A stretch of DNA of 64,000 nucleotides from Sphingobacterium gobiense (GCF_002980575.1 NZ_PVBS01000001.1:124001-188000); one strand, 5' to 3'; positions 35,713-45,157 are shown, numbered from the stretch's first letter. The notes: generated by a model not told the origin, from the letters alone. A program made the numbers and translations.

Positions 35713-36783
35713 ATGATGAAACACAATTTTGGGGCAGGACCATGCATACTTCCACAGGAAGTATTTCAAGAAGCTTCGCAAGCTGTAATTGATTTTAATA
35801 ATACTGGGCTTTCCATTCTTGAAATATCGCACCGTTCCAAAGAGTTTGAGCAAGTGATTCAGGAAGCAGAGGCTTTAGTACGCGAGCTTATGGATGTTCC
35901 GTCTGACTATTCTGTTTTGTTTTTACAGGGAGGAGCGAGTCAGCAATTTGCAATGGTTCCGATGAATCTTTTGCCAGAAGGGCGGAAAGCAGCATATTTG
36001 GATACCGGTGTTTGGGCCACGAAGGCCGCAAAAGAAGCGTCGAAAGTAGGGCAAGTAGCGATTGTAGCTTCTTCATCCGATAAAAACTATAGCTATATTC
36101 CTAAGGAGTTTTCGGTGCCTTCGGACGCTGCTTATTTTCATTACACCTCAAATAATACGATTTACGGTACCGAGATTTTTGAAAAACCAAATGTAGATGT
36201 GCCTACCATAGTTGACATGTCATCGGATATATTGAGCCGCGTGATAAACATTGCTGACTTTGATTTGATATATGCCGGTGCCCAAAAAAATATGGGGCCT
36301 GCAGGTGTTACATTGGTTATTGTTAAGAATGATATTTTGGGAAGAACCGGACGCACACTACCGGCAATATTTGATTATGAAGCGCATGCAAAAGCAGGGT
36401 CACTTTATAATACGCCTCCGGTATTCTCTATATATGTATCAATGTTGAATCTACGGTGGTTAAAAGAGAAGGGTGGTATATCGGTAATTGAGCAAGAAAA
36501 CATTATTAAAGCGCGAACATTATACGATGAAATTGAGCGGAATCCATTTTTTAGAGGCACTGCAAATGAACAGGACCGTTCTCGAATGAATGTGACATTC
36601 GTTATGGACACGCCGGAGCAGGAATCCGCTTTCTTGAAACTTGCGCAAGAGCGTGGAATGGTGGGTATTAAAGGGCATCGTTCGGTAGGAGGTTTCAGGG
36701 CGTCGATTTATAATGCCTTGGGTATTAGTTCTATCAATGCCTTAGTAGATGTGATGAAAGAATTTGAAGAATTGAGTAAATAA
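35713..36783 (+). CDS. serC: Phosphoserine aminotransferase SerC
   Basis: This 356-residue PLP enzyme converts 3-phosphohydroxypyruvate to phosphoserine in serine synthesis (and works in PLP synthesis). Conserved items are NFGAGPCILP at the N-terminus, SHRSKEF, LFLQGGASQQFAM and YAGAQKNMGPAG with the PLP lysine Lys192. An ATG one codon later (35716) is an equally good start. The serA gene follows after 21 bases, and the pair covers the first two steps of serine synthesis. Confidence 0.96.
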   Translation: MMKHNFGAGPCILPQEVFQEASQAVIDFNNTGLSILEISHRSKEFEQVIQEAEALVRELMDVPSDYSVLFLQGGASQQFAMVPMNLLPEGRKAAYLDTGVWATKAAKEASKVGQVAIVASSSDKNYSYIPKEFSVPSDAAYFHYTSNNTIYGTEIFEKPNVDVPTIVDMSSDILSRVINIADFDLIYAGAQKNMGPAGVTLVIVKNDILGRTGRTLPAIFDYEAHAKAGSLYNTPPVFSIYVSMLNLRWLKEKGGISVIEQENIIKARTLYDEIERNPFFRGTANEQDRSRMNVTFVMDTPEQESAFLKLAQERGMVGIKGHRSVGGFRASIYNALGISSINALVDVMKEFEELSK

Positions 36784-36804
36784 ATAGAATAAACAATTTA
36801 TTAA

Positions 36805-37752
36805 ATGAAGATATTAGCAAACGACGGTATTGATGCAGCGGGTAAGAAACTGTTGGAAGATGCCGGATTTGAGGTAGATACAAATCATATTCCGCAAGAA
36901 GAGCTTGCAGAAAAGTTACAGGCTTATGATGCCGTTACCGTACGCAGTGCTACAAAGATTCGTCAAGCATTACTTGACGTATGCCCGAATATTAAAGCTA
37001 TTGGTCGTGGTGGTGTAGGAATGGATAATATTGATGTCGACTATGCGCGCTCGAAAGGTATCGCTGTTATCAATACGCCTGCCGCTTCATCGTTATCTGT
37101 AGGAGAACTTGTGTTTGCTCACCTTTTAAATGGTGTGCGCTTTTTGTACGACTCCAATCGCAAGATGCCTGTAGAAGGGAACACAAATTTCGCGGGACTT
37201 AAAAAAGCCTACGCCAAAGGTGTGGAGTTAAGAGGGAAAACATTGGGTGTTGTTGGATTTGGAAGGATTGGTCGGGAAACTGCGAAAGTAGCTCTTGGAC
37301 TGGGAATGGATGTGATCTATACCGACCTATTCGACGGACCGACATCCTTATCACTGACATTTACCGGCGGCGTTCAAGTAGACTTGCCTGTGAAACAAGT
37401 GGCTTTCGAAGAAGTATTAAAACAATCGGATTTCATTACCCTTCATGTTCCTTTTCTGGATAAACCTGCTATCGGAAAAGAAGAGTTTACTTTGTTAAAA
37501 GATGGAGTCGGGTTAGTAAATGCTGCTCGCGGTGGTGTAATAGATGAATTAGAGCTTATCAAAGCACTGGATTCTGGTAAGGTATCTTTTGCGGCATTGG
37601 ATGTGTTTGATAATGAGCCAACACCAAGACAAGAGATTTTGAGCCATTCTCGGATTTCTTTGACGCCGCATATCGGAGCGGCAACAAATGAAGCACAGGA
37701 GCGGATCGGTATCGAACTGGCGACGCTGCTTATAGATGCTCTAAAGAAGTAA
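36805..37752 (+). CDS. serA: D-3-phosphoglycerate dehydrogenase SerA (short form)
   Basis: This 315-residue NAD-dependent D-2-hydroxyacid dehydrogenase oxidises 3-phosphoglycerate. The NAD fold has GFGRIG at 151-156; catalytic residues are Arg242 (NAARGGVID), Glu271 and His289 (LTPHIGA). The C-terminal ACT domain of E. coli SerA is absent, so serine feedback through ACT is unlikely. The partner serC is directly upstream. A strong terminator follows. Confidence 0.92.
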   Translation: MKILANDGIDAAGKKLLEDAGFEVDTNHIPQEELAEKLQAYDAVTVRSATKIRQALLDVCPNIKAIGRGGVGMDNIDVDYARSKGIAVINTPAASSLSVGELVFAHLLNGVRFLYDSNRKMPVEGNTNFAGLKKAYAKGVELRGKTLGVVGFGRIGRETAKVALGLGMDVIYTDLFDGPTSLSLTFTGGVQVDLPVKQVAFEEVLKQSDFITLHVPFLDKPAIGKEEFTLLKDGVGLVNAARGGVIDELELIKALDSGKVSFAALDVFDNEPTPRQEILSHSRISLTPHIGAATNEAQERIGIELATLLIDALKK

Positions 37753-37772
37753 TTCTTCCGCATGAAATATAT

Positions 37773-37812
37773 GCGGCACAAATGCTTTTCATTGCTTTTG
37801 TGCCGCTTTTTT
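37773..37812 (+). terminator. Terminator of serCA
   Basis: GCGGCACAAA (37773-37782) pairs with TTTGTGCCGC (37797-37806), followed by six T. Confidence 0.9.
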
Positions 37813-37873
37813 ATGTAAAATAATTACATTTACAGGTTTTTTGAAAGATAGTAATAGATACTACGATTATAAT

Positions 37874-39187
37874 ATGAAAATTCTAAAGTTTGGTGGCACA
37901 TCAGTGGGAGGTGCCCAACGTATCAAAGGGTTACTGGATATTGTAAACCCTACCGAACGCCAGCTTGTTGTTCTATCGGCTGTAGCTGGTACGACGAACG
38001 CATTGGTGGAAATCGGACATGCTTTTCTAGCGGGAAAAACCGAAGAGGCATTGAATTTAATCAAGTTGCACAAGAATAAGTACGAAGAACTGATAAAGGA
38101 GCTCTTTTCGACGGATCAGGGACTTGAAAAGGGCAAGAATCTGATTGACTATCACTTTAATTATATCGCTTCGTTGGGGAATGAGATGTTCACGCCCGTC
38201 GAAGAGAAAATCATTTTGGCACAGGGTGAGTTGCTGTCGACCACATTGTTTCATTTTCATTTAGAAGAAATCGATGTTCCATCGGTGTTGTTACCTGCGT
38301 TAGATTTCATGAAAATAGATGAAGACAACGAACCTATGGTACCTTATATTGGGGAGAAGCTTTCTGCTTTATTGGCGGAATACCCTGATAATTCCTTATT
38401 TATTACACAAGGTTATATCTGTCGTAATTCGTTTGGTGAAATTGACAATCTACGTCGTGGAGGATCTGATTATACAGCTTCTCTTATTGGTGCAGCTATC
38501 CAAGCAGAAGAGGTCCAAATATGGACGGACATTGATGGGATGCACAATAATGACCCACGCGTAGTAAAAGGCACACAGCCGATAGCAAATTTGAGTTTTG
38601 ATGAGGCCGCGGAGCTAGCGTATTTCGGAGCTAAGATTTTACACCCACAGAGTGTATTCCCCGCACAACGATATAATGTACCCGTGCGTCTACTGAATAC
38701 GATGGATCCGCAAGCAGCCGGCACACTAATAAGCAAAGAGGGTGGGAGCAAAGGACAAATTAGGGCGATTGCTGCTAAAGATGGAATTACGGCCATCCAT
38801 ATCCACTCTTCCCGTATGTTGTTGGCTTATGGTTTCTTACGGAAGATATTCGAAATATTTGAACGGTACAAAACACCGATCGATATGATTACAACATCTG
38901 AAGTAGCGGTTTCGTTGACGGTGGACGACACTCGAAATCTAGAAGACATCATCAAAGAAGTCGAAGACTTCGGTTCCGTACATGTGGATTATAATCAGAC
39001 CATCGTTTGTGTAGTGGGTGATTTTAGCGCCAATACACATGGGTATGCAGCCAAGGTATTAGATGCGATCAAACATCTCCCATTGCGTATGATTTCTTAT
39101 GGAGGCTCGGACTATAACGTTTCTATCTTGTTGGATAATAGTCATAAAACGGAAGCGCTTCGTTCCTTGCATAATAGATTATTTTAG
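37874..39187 (+). CDS. lysC: Aspartate kinase LysC
   Basis: This 437-residue monofunctional aspartokinase phosphorylates aspartate for lysine, threonine and methionine synthesis. KFGGTSVG lies at residues 5-12, and the RRGGSDYTASL catalytic block and the C-terminal pair of ACT domains (about 295-437) are present. ATG 37874 is chosen since KFGG is at the expected distance; a longer frame begins with TTG at 37841. The next gene is lysA after a hairpin-rich gap of 87 bases. Lysine feedback through ACT is expected from the family. Confidence 0.94.
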   Translation: MKILKFGGTSVGGAQRIKGLLDIVNPTERQLVVLSAVAGTTNALVEIGHAFLAGKTEEALNLIKLHKNKYEELIKELFSTDQGLEKGKNLIDYHFNYIASLGNEMFTPVEEKIILAQGELLSTTLFHFHLEEIDVPSVLLPALDFMKIDEDNEPMVPYIGEKLSALLAEYPDNSLFITQGYICRNSFGEIDNLRRGGSDYTASLIGAAIQAEEVQIWTDIDGMHNNDPRVVKGTQPIANLSFDEAAELAYFGAKILHPQSVFPAQRYNVPVRLLNTMDPQAAGTLISKEGGSKGQIRAIAAKDGITAIHIHSSRMLLAYGFLRKIFEIFERYKTPIDMITTSEVAVSLTVDDTRNLEDIIKEVEDFGSVHVDYNQTIVCVVGDFSANTHGYAAKVLDAIKHLPLRMISYGGSDYNVSILLDNSHKTEALRSLHNRLF

Positions 39188-39201
39188 CACTTTATAAGTG
39201 G

Positions 39202-39221
39202 GGGCGATGACGCCGTCGCCC
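39202..39221 (+). terminator. GC-rich hairpin between lysC and lysA
   Basis: GGGCGA (39202-39207) pairs with TCGCCC (39216-39221) with eight bases between them; the nearby GGGCGTTGCCC makes a second small palindrome. No T run follows, so it may attenuate or stabilise rather than end the transcript. Confidence 0.35.
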
Positions 39222-39274
39222 AGTGAATAAGAAATAAAGGGCGTTGCCCATAATCACAAAGACGAAAAAATTAT

Positions 39275-40453
39275 ATGTTGTTTAATAATATTCAGCGAGA
39301 AAGAATAAGAGATTTAGAAACACCATTCTACTATTACGACCTTGGCCTATTGAACGAGACATTGGAGCAAGCGAAACATGCTGCGGATAAGCGAGGGTTC
39401 CATGTGCATTACGCGTTGAAGGCTAATTTTAATGATCGTTTGTTGTCTGTGATCCAATCGAAAGGGTTCGGCGCCGATTGTGTAAGCGGAAATGAAGTTC
39501 AAAAGGCGATTGATCTAGGTTTTTCAGCCGATAAAATTACATTTGCAGGGGTGGGGAAATCGGATAAAGAAATTATCCTCTCCTTGCAACACGGCATATT
39601 TGCCTTTAATGTTGAGTCTATTCAAGAGATGGAGGTCATTAATGAGCTGGCAAGTAAGCTAGGTGTCATTGCCAAGGTGTCGCTACGGATTAACCCGAAT
39701 ATCGATGCCAATACGCATCATTATATCACGACAGGACTCGATGAGAACAAATTTGGGGTTCCGACTTCAGAACTAGAATCTGCTGCATCGGTCATCAGAC
39801 AAGCAAAAAACGTGGAACTGATTGGGTTGCACTTCCACGTCGGATCTCAGATAACCGATATGAATGTTTTCAAGAGCTTATGCGTTAAAGTAAATGAATG
39901 GAAAAATTGGTTTGAAGAGCGGGGGACACAAATCAAAGTGTTAAATGTGGGAGGTGGATTGGGGGTAGATTACCAACATCCTGATGACAATCCGATTCCT
40001 GATTTTCAGACTTATTTTGAGATATTCGACCGGTTTTTAGAACGAGCTCCGCATCAGGAGGTCCATTTTGAATTAGGACGTGCGTTGGTGGCGCAATCGG
40101 GATCACTTATCACAAAGGTATTATATACTAAAAGTGGGGTAAAGAAACACTTTTTAGTGGTTGATGCAGGAATGACAGAACTGATGAGACCGGCCTTATA
40201 CCAAGCGTACCACAAAATAGAGCGTGTGGACACAGACCAAGAGCCAGGTGTTCAGTACGATGTTGTAGGGCCAATCTGCGAAAGTTCTGATTGCTTCGGT
40301 AAAGAGGTGCCTTTACCGCAATCGGAGAGGGGAGATTTGATTGCTATCCGCACAGCGGGTGCGTATGGTGAAGTAATGGCCTCTCATTACAACTTACGCG
40401 ATGAAGTGCGCTATTTGTACAGCGATGCATTAAATTTATCCCCCTCACTATGA
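39275..40453 (+). CDS. lysA: Diaminopimelate decarboxylase LysA
   Basis: This 392-residue fold-type III PLP enzyme makes lysine from meso-diaminopimelate. YALKAN carries PLP lysine Lys49; HFHVGSQI, GGGLGVDY and GPICESSDCFGK (active-site Cys) are family signatures, with EVMASHYNLR near the end. It starts 87 bases after lysC on the same strand. lysC and lysA encode the first and last steps of lysine synthesis. Confidence 0.95.
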   Translation: MLFNNIQRERIRDLETPFYYYDLGLLNETLEQAKHAADKRGFHVHYALKANFNDRLLSVIQSKGFGADCVSGNEVQKAIDLGFSADKITFAGVGKSDKEIILSLQHGIFAFNVESIQEMEVINELASKLGVIAKVSLRINPNIDANTHHYITTGLDENKFGVPTSELESAASVIRQAKNVELIGLHFHVGSQITDMNVFKSLCVKVNEWKNWFEERGTQIKVLNVGGGLGVDYQHPDDNPIPDFQTYFEIFDRFLERAPHQEVHFELGRALVAQSGSLITKVLYTKSGVKKHFLVVDAGMTELMRPALYQAYHKIERVDTDQEPGVQYDVVGPICESSDCFGKEVPLPQSERGDLIAIRTAGAYGEVMASHYNLRDEVRYLYSDALNLSPSL

Positions 40454-40492
40454 GCAAGTTTTTGTTTTTATGAAAAAAAGAGGTAAAGAATA

Positions 40493-40523
40493 TTTGCATT
40501 TTAAATCGAAATTCCTACTTTTG
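40493..40523 (+). promoter_or_regulatory. tRNA-Lys promoter
   Basis: TTTG (40493-40496), a 19-base spacer and TACTTTTG (40516-40523) match the Bacteroidota consensus fully. Transcription would begin near 40529, giving a leader of about 38 bases that contains the small hairpin TGAAGC/GCTTCA (40539-40553). Confidence 0.8.
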
Positions 40524-40566
40524 CATCACTTCAAACAATGAAGCGACGCTTCAGAAAATGAAGGAC

Positions 40567-40639
40567 GATTCTGTAGCTCAGCTGGTAGAGCAATACACTT
40601 TTAATGTATGGGTCCTGGGTTCGAATCCCAGCGGGATCA
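40567..40639 (+). tRNA. tRNA-Lys (anticodon TTT)
   Basis: A 73-base tRNA. Acceptor GATTCTG pairs with CGGGATC through several G-U pairs; D arm GTAGCTCAGCTGGTAGAGC; anticodon loop CTTTTAA with TTT; T arm CTGGGTTCGAATCCCAG. The discriminator is A and CCA is not encoded. Confidence 0.98.
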
Positions 40640-40682
40640 CAAAAAAAGCAACTCCAAAAGAGTTGCTTTTTTTGTGATCCCG
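40632..40682 (+). terminator. Terminator that also complements the tRNA acceptor strand
   Basis: A perfect 23-base inverted repeat (40632-40654 with 40660-40682, loop CAAAA). The inner part is a standard A/T terminator; the outer part pairs GTGATCCCG with the whole 3' acceptor strand of tRNA-Lys (40632-40639) using only Watson-Crick pairs. Confidence 0.9.
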
Positions 40683-40880
40683 TATAAGAAATTCCCTTGT
40701 TACCCTGTGGGTCATTTGTTGCATAGAGCCTTGCACCCTACGTCTGCTAATAGATCTTGCAGGCTGTCAGTTCCGACATAACCTGTGGTCGCGAAATTCG
40801 ATATAGCCGTATCCGAACATTTTCCTGGTAATAACGTTCTCTTAAGTAGAAGCAAACGATATGAAAGAAGGTAACGCGTT

Positions 40881-41168
40881 ATGAGGAAGCTTACAAAACC
40901 GACAAAGATCAATATGGCAATAGGAATCATGTTAGCAAGCATAGTATTGGTAGCTTGTAATGGAGAGTCGGCCTCGTCATCTACGGATGATAACACCGAC
41001 TCCGTTCTCCATCCTGCTGAGGACAGTGGTGTCCCGTTGAATTATCTTGAACGTTTTAGAGACCCCGACACGGTCGATCAGAAAATAGAGAATCATTCCG
41101 GTGTACCATTAAATAACCTAAATCGAGATAATAGTTATGATACGATAAGCTCTCCCGATCTGGATTGA
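40881..41168 (+). CDS. Small hypothetical lipoprotein
   Basis: This 95-residue product has a basic start, a hydrophobic segment and a lipobox LVAC with Cys26 as the lipid-bearing residue. The mature part is polar and low in complexity, with two similar SGVPLN-x-L segments (about 50 and 73). No family is recognised. It stands alone between the tRNA-Lys and the ABC exporter genes. Confidence 0.55.
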   Translation: MRKLTKPTKINMAIGIMLASIVLVACNGESASSSTDDNTDSVLHPAEDSGVPLNYLERFRDPDTVDQKIENHSGVPLNNLNRDNSYDTISSPDLD

Positions 41169-41184
41169 ACACACGGGAGAGCGG

Positions 41185-42153
41185 TCAGCAACGAATTTCC
41201 TTACGCATAAATAAATAGTAAGAAGTAGCAAAACATACAATAGTACAGGCGATCAACGCCACCAACTGCGACCATGCCACTTTTATACTTTCCCAAATAG
41301 GTAGAGGCGAAGGAATTGCTCCCTGAATTTGTTCCATGTGCAAAGGACCAAGACTTCTGATGGATGGCATTAGCAACATACTCGTTCCATCACTATAGAG
41401 CTGACTCGGTGCAAATCGCATTATTGTTAGCATAAAATGCTGATACTGCATGATTTCCGCTTCCGAAGCGTATGGGTTTGGCTGTACTGCTTTTGCTACG
41501 ATATTGATAATGATCGGATAGAATACTGTGAAAAATAACCAAATCGCGATGGCGACTAAAGCAGACGTTGCAGTGTGCTTAAAACGAACTGAAAACAGAA
41601 TCGATAAATTGAGCCAGAAAGCAACATAAACGATGGTTAACAAGGTAAAAAGAAAAAGCCTATTGCATTCCATGAACGTGGGGGGGAAACCTACCAATAA
41701 TGTCGCAGCTCCTATAGTCAGGAGAATAAGGGATGTAAATAAAACGCCTATCACAGTTAATGCGCCAATAAATTTAGCATTGAGGAAATAATCCCGATGG
41801 ATAGGCTGTGATAGAATACGACCCAAGGTGCGTCCGTTAAATTCGGAATTGACAGCGTCAAATCCCAGACAAATGCCAAGCAACGGACCTAGAAATCCAA
41901 CGAACAGGTGAAACGACGGCATGGTGCCATCAGATGTAGTAAAAATTTTGAGGAAAAAAAACGCCGCATCGGGATCGTTCGGAGCTGGTGCGGTGTTTTT
42001 CAATGCCTGTAAAGCGGTATATAAAGAGGCTACGCACGTCAATAGGATAATAGCCAATAGAATAATGAATTTCCAGCTACGAATATGATCGGCAATTTCT
42101 TTCTTCACTAAAATGGAGAAAGCATATAGATTATTATTTTTATTTATCGTCAT
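41185..42153 (-). CDS. ABC-2 type permease
   Basis: This 322-residue membrane protein has six predicted transmembrane helices with a long loop after the first, the layout of ABC-2 transport permeases. SEFNGRTLGRILSQPIHRDYF near the middle is the typical coupling region (about 115-135). ATG 42153 is chosen; a frame starting at 42201 would reach far into the ATPase gene. The ATPase stop overlaps this start by 14 bases. With the ATPase and the NEW3-domain gene it forms a three-gene exporter or gliding/secretion-like unit (see those entries); the cargo is unknown. Confidence 0.85.
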   Translation of the reverse strand: MTINKNNNLYAFSILVKKEIADHIRSWKFIILLAIILLTCVASLYTALQALKNTAPAPNDPDAAFFFLKIFTTSDGTMPSFHLFVGFLGPLLGICLGFDAVNSEFNGRTLGRILSQPIHRDYFLNAKFIGALTVIGVLFTSLILLTIGAATLLVGFPPTFMECNRLFLFTLLTIVYVAFWLNLSILFSVRFKHTATSALVAIAIWLFFTVFYPIIINIVAKAVQPNPYASEAEIMQYQHFMLTIMRFAPSQLYSDGTSMLLMPSIRSLGPLHMEQIQGAIPSPLPIWESIKVAWSQLVALIACTIVCFATSYYLFMRKEIRC

Positions 42154-43111
42154 CGGTAGATCCTCCTTCGAAATAATGTGCGTAAATATCTTCGATACCA
42201 TATGTGCGTTGTTGCAGTTGCATTATATTAATGTCATGCTCCACCAGCTTCTTCGCCAGACGATGTGCGATAATTTCGTCAGCATCGATAAGGAACAGAT
42301 CATTTTTTTGCTCGATTGATTTCATATTTTGCATCTCTTCCAAGATACGGCGGGTTTGTTGCGTGTCTGTTTCGCACACTTTGAGTTGAATATGACGAGG
42401 CTTATCCCGGAATAAACGTGATGCCAAATCTTGAATGGGGCCGTCGGCGACCAACTTACCTTTAATAAACAAACCCACCCGATCACAGATTTGCCGTACT
42501 TGATAAAGCTGGTGACTGGATAGAATGACGGTCAGTTTCTCTTCCCGGCTCAAACGTAATATAAGTGACGTGAAATCTTTGACACCCATCGGATCCAATC
42601 CCAACGTAGGTTCGTCCAAAATCAAAACTTTGGGCTCTTTTATCAAACTGTCTGCTAGACCAAGCCGTTGCCGCATCCCCCTGGAAAATTTACCTACTTT
42701 TTTTTCAGCAACATCCTGGAGACCTACTTTTTCCAATAAGGAAAGAGAGCGTCTTTTCGCTTCCGTGTAAGAAACCCCATTCAATTGTGCTGTCAAGATC
42801 AGGTTTTCGAGCGCAGTCCAACTCTCATAAAAGCCGATGTTGTCGGGTAGATATCCTACCAAACGCTTGACGGCAAGGGGGGACCGGACAGGATCGGTGT
42901 CACAAACTTCTATTTCGCCCGACGTCGGTTCGCTTAAACCGAGAAGCATCAAAATCGTTGTCGATTTTCCGGCACCGTTTGGCCCCAACAAGCCAAAAAT
43001 CTCACCAATTGCGATATCAAGATCCAGGCAGTCTACCGCTGTGAAATCCCCATACTTTTTTGTCAATTGCCGTACGCGAATAATAGGGTTGTCCATTTTA
43101 TCTCCTTCCAT
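42140..43111 (-). CDS. ABC transporter ATPase
   Basis: This 323-residue ATPase has Walker A GPNGAGKST, Q-loop, signature FSRGMRQRL, Walker B KVLILDEP and a switch SSH. The extra C-terminal domain (about 230-323) is of the DrrA/CcmA-like export type. The start may be 43111 or 43096 (MDNP); the second begins just after the upstream stop. It overlaps the NEW3-domain gene and the permease, so all three are coupled. Confidence 0.92.
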   Translation of the reverse strand: MEGDKMDNPIIRVRQLTKKYGDFTAVDCLDLDIAIGEIFGLLGPNGAGKSTTILMLLGLSEPTSGEIEVCDTDPVRSPLAVKRLVGYLPDNIGFYESWTALENLILTAQLNGVSYTEAKRRSLSLLEKVGLQDVAEKKVGKFSRGMRQRLGLADSLIKEPKVLILDEPTLGLDPMGVKDFTSLILRLSREEKLTVILSSHQLYQVRQICDRVGLFIKGKLVADGPIQDLASRLFRDKPRHIQLKVCETDTQQTRRILEEMQNMKSIEQKNDLFLIDADEIIAHRLAKKLVEHDINIMQLQQRTYGIEDIYAHYFEGGSTDDDK

Positions 43112-44225
43112 ATTTACGGATCAAAAAATAAACAAGTGCAACGGCAATGGCTATAATCAAAATGCCTACCCAACCCCACAATAAAGAAGTTTCTACGGTC
43201 ACGCGAAATTTAATACTATCGCTCGTTTCGTTATTTTTTGCATCTAATGTAATTTGATAGTCGCCTGCGATAGCCTTTTTAGCGGGCTTAATGATGGCTG
43301 TAACGGTTTGGTTCTCGCCCGCTTTGAGCGTGCTGATCCGACTGGGCTCGAAGTGGGCTTCCCACTGCGAAGGGGCAGAAGCATTGAGGTTGATTTGACT
43401 CAAATCGGAACTACCGGTGTTTTTAACGAGAAGCTGAATCGATTTGTTTCGGTTGGCCGTTGCGGTTGTACTCAATAACCCCTCGGGTGTGGTAAGCTTT
43501 AACCCGTAGGAACCTGTAATCACGACCTCCAGCGATAGGTCAGATTGATTGAGCGGACTTTGAGCAAATAGCGGAATTGTATATTTCCCTTTTTTAACAC
43601 TTTCTGGAGGAAGGATTTCAATTAAAACATCTTTACGTTGATTCCCTTCTATATTAACAGATGAAACTTGCTTTCCCTCTACTTTAAACGTCGCACCCCA
43701 CCCGGGTTGAAGGTTGGCGCCCAAGCGATATACCTGTGCTTCTGAGGAACGATTTAACAGGGAGGCGTTGAAGGTAAAGGTTGATTTTGCCGAACCCTCC
43801 ATATTGGTTTGCGGACTGTTGAATTCTGAAGACGATTTCCCATCGGTGTTGACGTCAACGGTTAACGGTAAAGATGATTCGCCTTGCGCAATCAGTTGGA
43901 ATCGGTACTGCCCCTTCTCTATTTTAGAGGGTACGATCACTTTGAGGTTAAGAGATTTACGTTCTTTAGGTAAAACGGAGATTTCTTCCGCACTATAATT
44001 CCCCGACTTTATTTCATAATCCCAATCTTTTGGGAGATTTCGCAAGCTGATCCTTCCGTTTCGCGTAACCGAACTATTGTTGATAAGCTCTACATTGTAA
44101 TCAATGACCTCTCCTGGTGAAACCGAAATCTTCGGATAGGTCGTGTACAGCTGCAAATTTTGAGCAAAGGCAATGTTTGATGCCAAAATCATGCCCAATA
44201 AATAGATTATCCGACTTTTTAGCAT
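43098..44225 (-). CDS. NEW3-domain exported protein of the ABC cluster
   Basis: The 375-residue protein has a signal peptide (1-22, IAFA-Q), several NEW3/NPCBM-associated immunoglobulin-like repeats (about 25-340) and a C-terminal transmembrane helix (about 350-370, WGWVGILIIAIAVALVYFL) followed by a short basic tail. It would be anchored in the inner membrane with the Ig-like domains outside. This protein type occurs beside an ABC ATPase and permease in many Bacteroidota and archaea; function is unknown. The start at 44225 is chosen over 44312, since only this gives a signal peptide. Confidence 0.82.
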   Translation of the reverse strand: MLKSRIIYLLGMILASNIAFAQNLQLYTTYPKISVSPGEVIDYNVELINNSSVTRNGRISLRNLPKDWDYEIKSGNYSAEEISVLPKERKSLNLKVIVPSKIEKGQYRFQLIAQGESSLPLTVDVNTDGKSSSEFNSPQTNMEGSAKSTFTFNASLLNRSSEAQVYRLGANLQPGWGATFKVEGKQVSSVNIEGNQRKDVLIEILPPESVKKGKYTIPLFAQSPLNQSDLSLEVVITGSYGLKLTTPEGLLSTTATANRNKSIQLLVKNTGSSDLSQINLNASAPSQWEAHFEPSRISTLKAGENQTVTAIIKPAKKAIAGDYQITLDAKNNETSDSIKFRVTVETSLLWGWVGILIIAIAVALVYFLIRKYGRR

Positions 44226-44277
44226 AAAGTAAAATTTTAAAAAGAGTGGTTTTATTAATTTTATTGGTCTAAAATAA

Positions 44278-44307
44278 AAAGCCCTTGACATTCCTGTCAA
44301 GGGCTTT
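44278..44307 (-). terminator. fabG terminator
   Basis: A perfect 13-base stem (44278-44290 with 44295-44307, loop TTCC) followed on the minus strand by TTTTTATTTT. Confidence 0.9.
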
Positions 44308-44368
44308 AACATTTTTTTACATATTATCTGGCCAGTTGAATTTCGTCAATCCAGCAGCATATCATTTT

Positions 44369-45112
44369 TTACAGCATACCACCATCCACAGGAATAACCT
44401 GGCCATTGATATAAGAGGATAAATCCGACGCCAAAAATAAACAAGCGTTGGCCACGTCTTCAGCTTCTCCGGCACGTTTTAGCGGAATGTTTGCTTCCCA
44501 TCCCGCAACAACCTTCGGATCGAGTACATCTGTCATCTCCGTACGGATAAATCCGGGGGCAATTACGTTCGTCCGGATATTTCTAGACCCCAGTTCTCTG
44601 GCTACAGATTTAGAGAAACCGATAATGCCCGCTTTGGAGGCAGCATAATTTGCTTGCCCGGCATTACCCTGGACGCCAACTACAGAACTCATATTAATAA
44701 ACGAACCTTTACGGTTTTTCATCATAATTTTCGAAGCTGCTTTGGTCACGTTGAAAATGGATTTTAGATTAACGTTCATAACATCATCCCAATTTTCTTC
44801 CGTCATGCGCATTAATAGACCGTCTTTTGTAATCCCGGCGTTGTTGACGACGACATCGATTGTCCCAAATTCAGCAACGATATCTTCGATTAGTTTTTCT
44901 GCCTCGTCAAATTTTGATGCATCGGAACGGAAGCCTTTTACACGTGCACCAAAAGCCTGTAATTCCTTCTCCAACGCTTCTCCCTTTTCTACAGAAGATA
45001 AATAGGTAAATGCAACGTTCGCTCCATGCCGAGCAAAAACTTCAGCAATTTTTCGACCGATGCCTTTTGATGCTCCCGTGATTAAAGCTGTTTTGCCTTC
45101 TAATAATTTCAT
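44369..45112 (-). CDS. fabG: 3-oxoacyl-ACP reductase FabG
   Basis: This 247-residue short-chain dehydrogenase reduces 3-oxoacyl-ACP in fatty acid elongation. TGASKGIGR is the NADPH loop, NNAGIT follows, and the catalytic triad shows as MSSVVG (Ser) and YAASKAG (Tyr, Lys). IPVDGGM at the end is characteristic of FabG. It lacks other fab genes nearby and stands as its own unit with its own terminator. Confidence 0.93.
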   Translation of the reverse strand: MKLLEGKTALITGASKGIGRKIAEVFARHGANVAFTYLSSVEKGEALEKELQAFGARVKGFRSDASKFDEAEKLIEDIVAEFGTIDVVVNNAGITKDGLLMRMTEENWDDVMNVNLKSIFNVTKAASKIMMKNRKGSFINMSSVVGVQGNAGQANYAASKAGIIGFSKSVARELGSRNIRTNVIAPGFIRTEMTDVLDPKVVAGWEANIPLKRAGEAEDVANACLFLASDLSSYINGQVIPVDGGML

Positions 45113-45157
45113 TTTATGTTTGTATGATTCTAATTCTGCTCTTAATATCCAACAAAC

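Noticed and set aside
40712..40996. Minus-strand ORF of 94 residues overlapping the small lipoprotein gene
   Set aside because: The plus-strand frame has a proper lipobox; the minus-strand frame has no recognisable feature.
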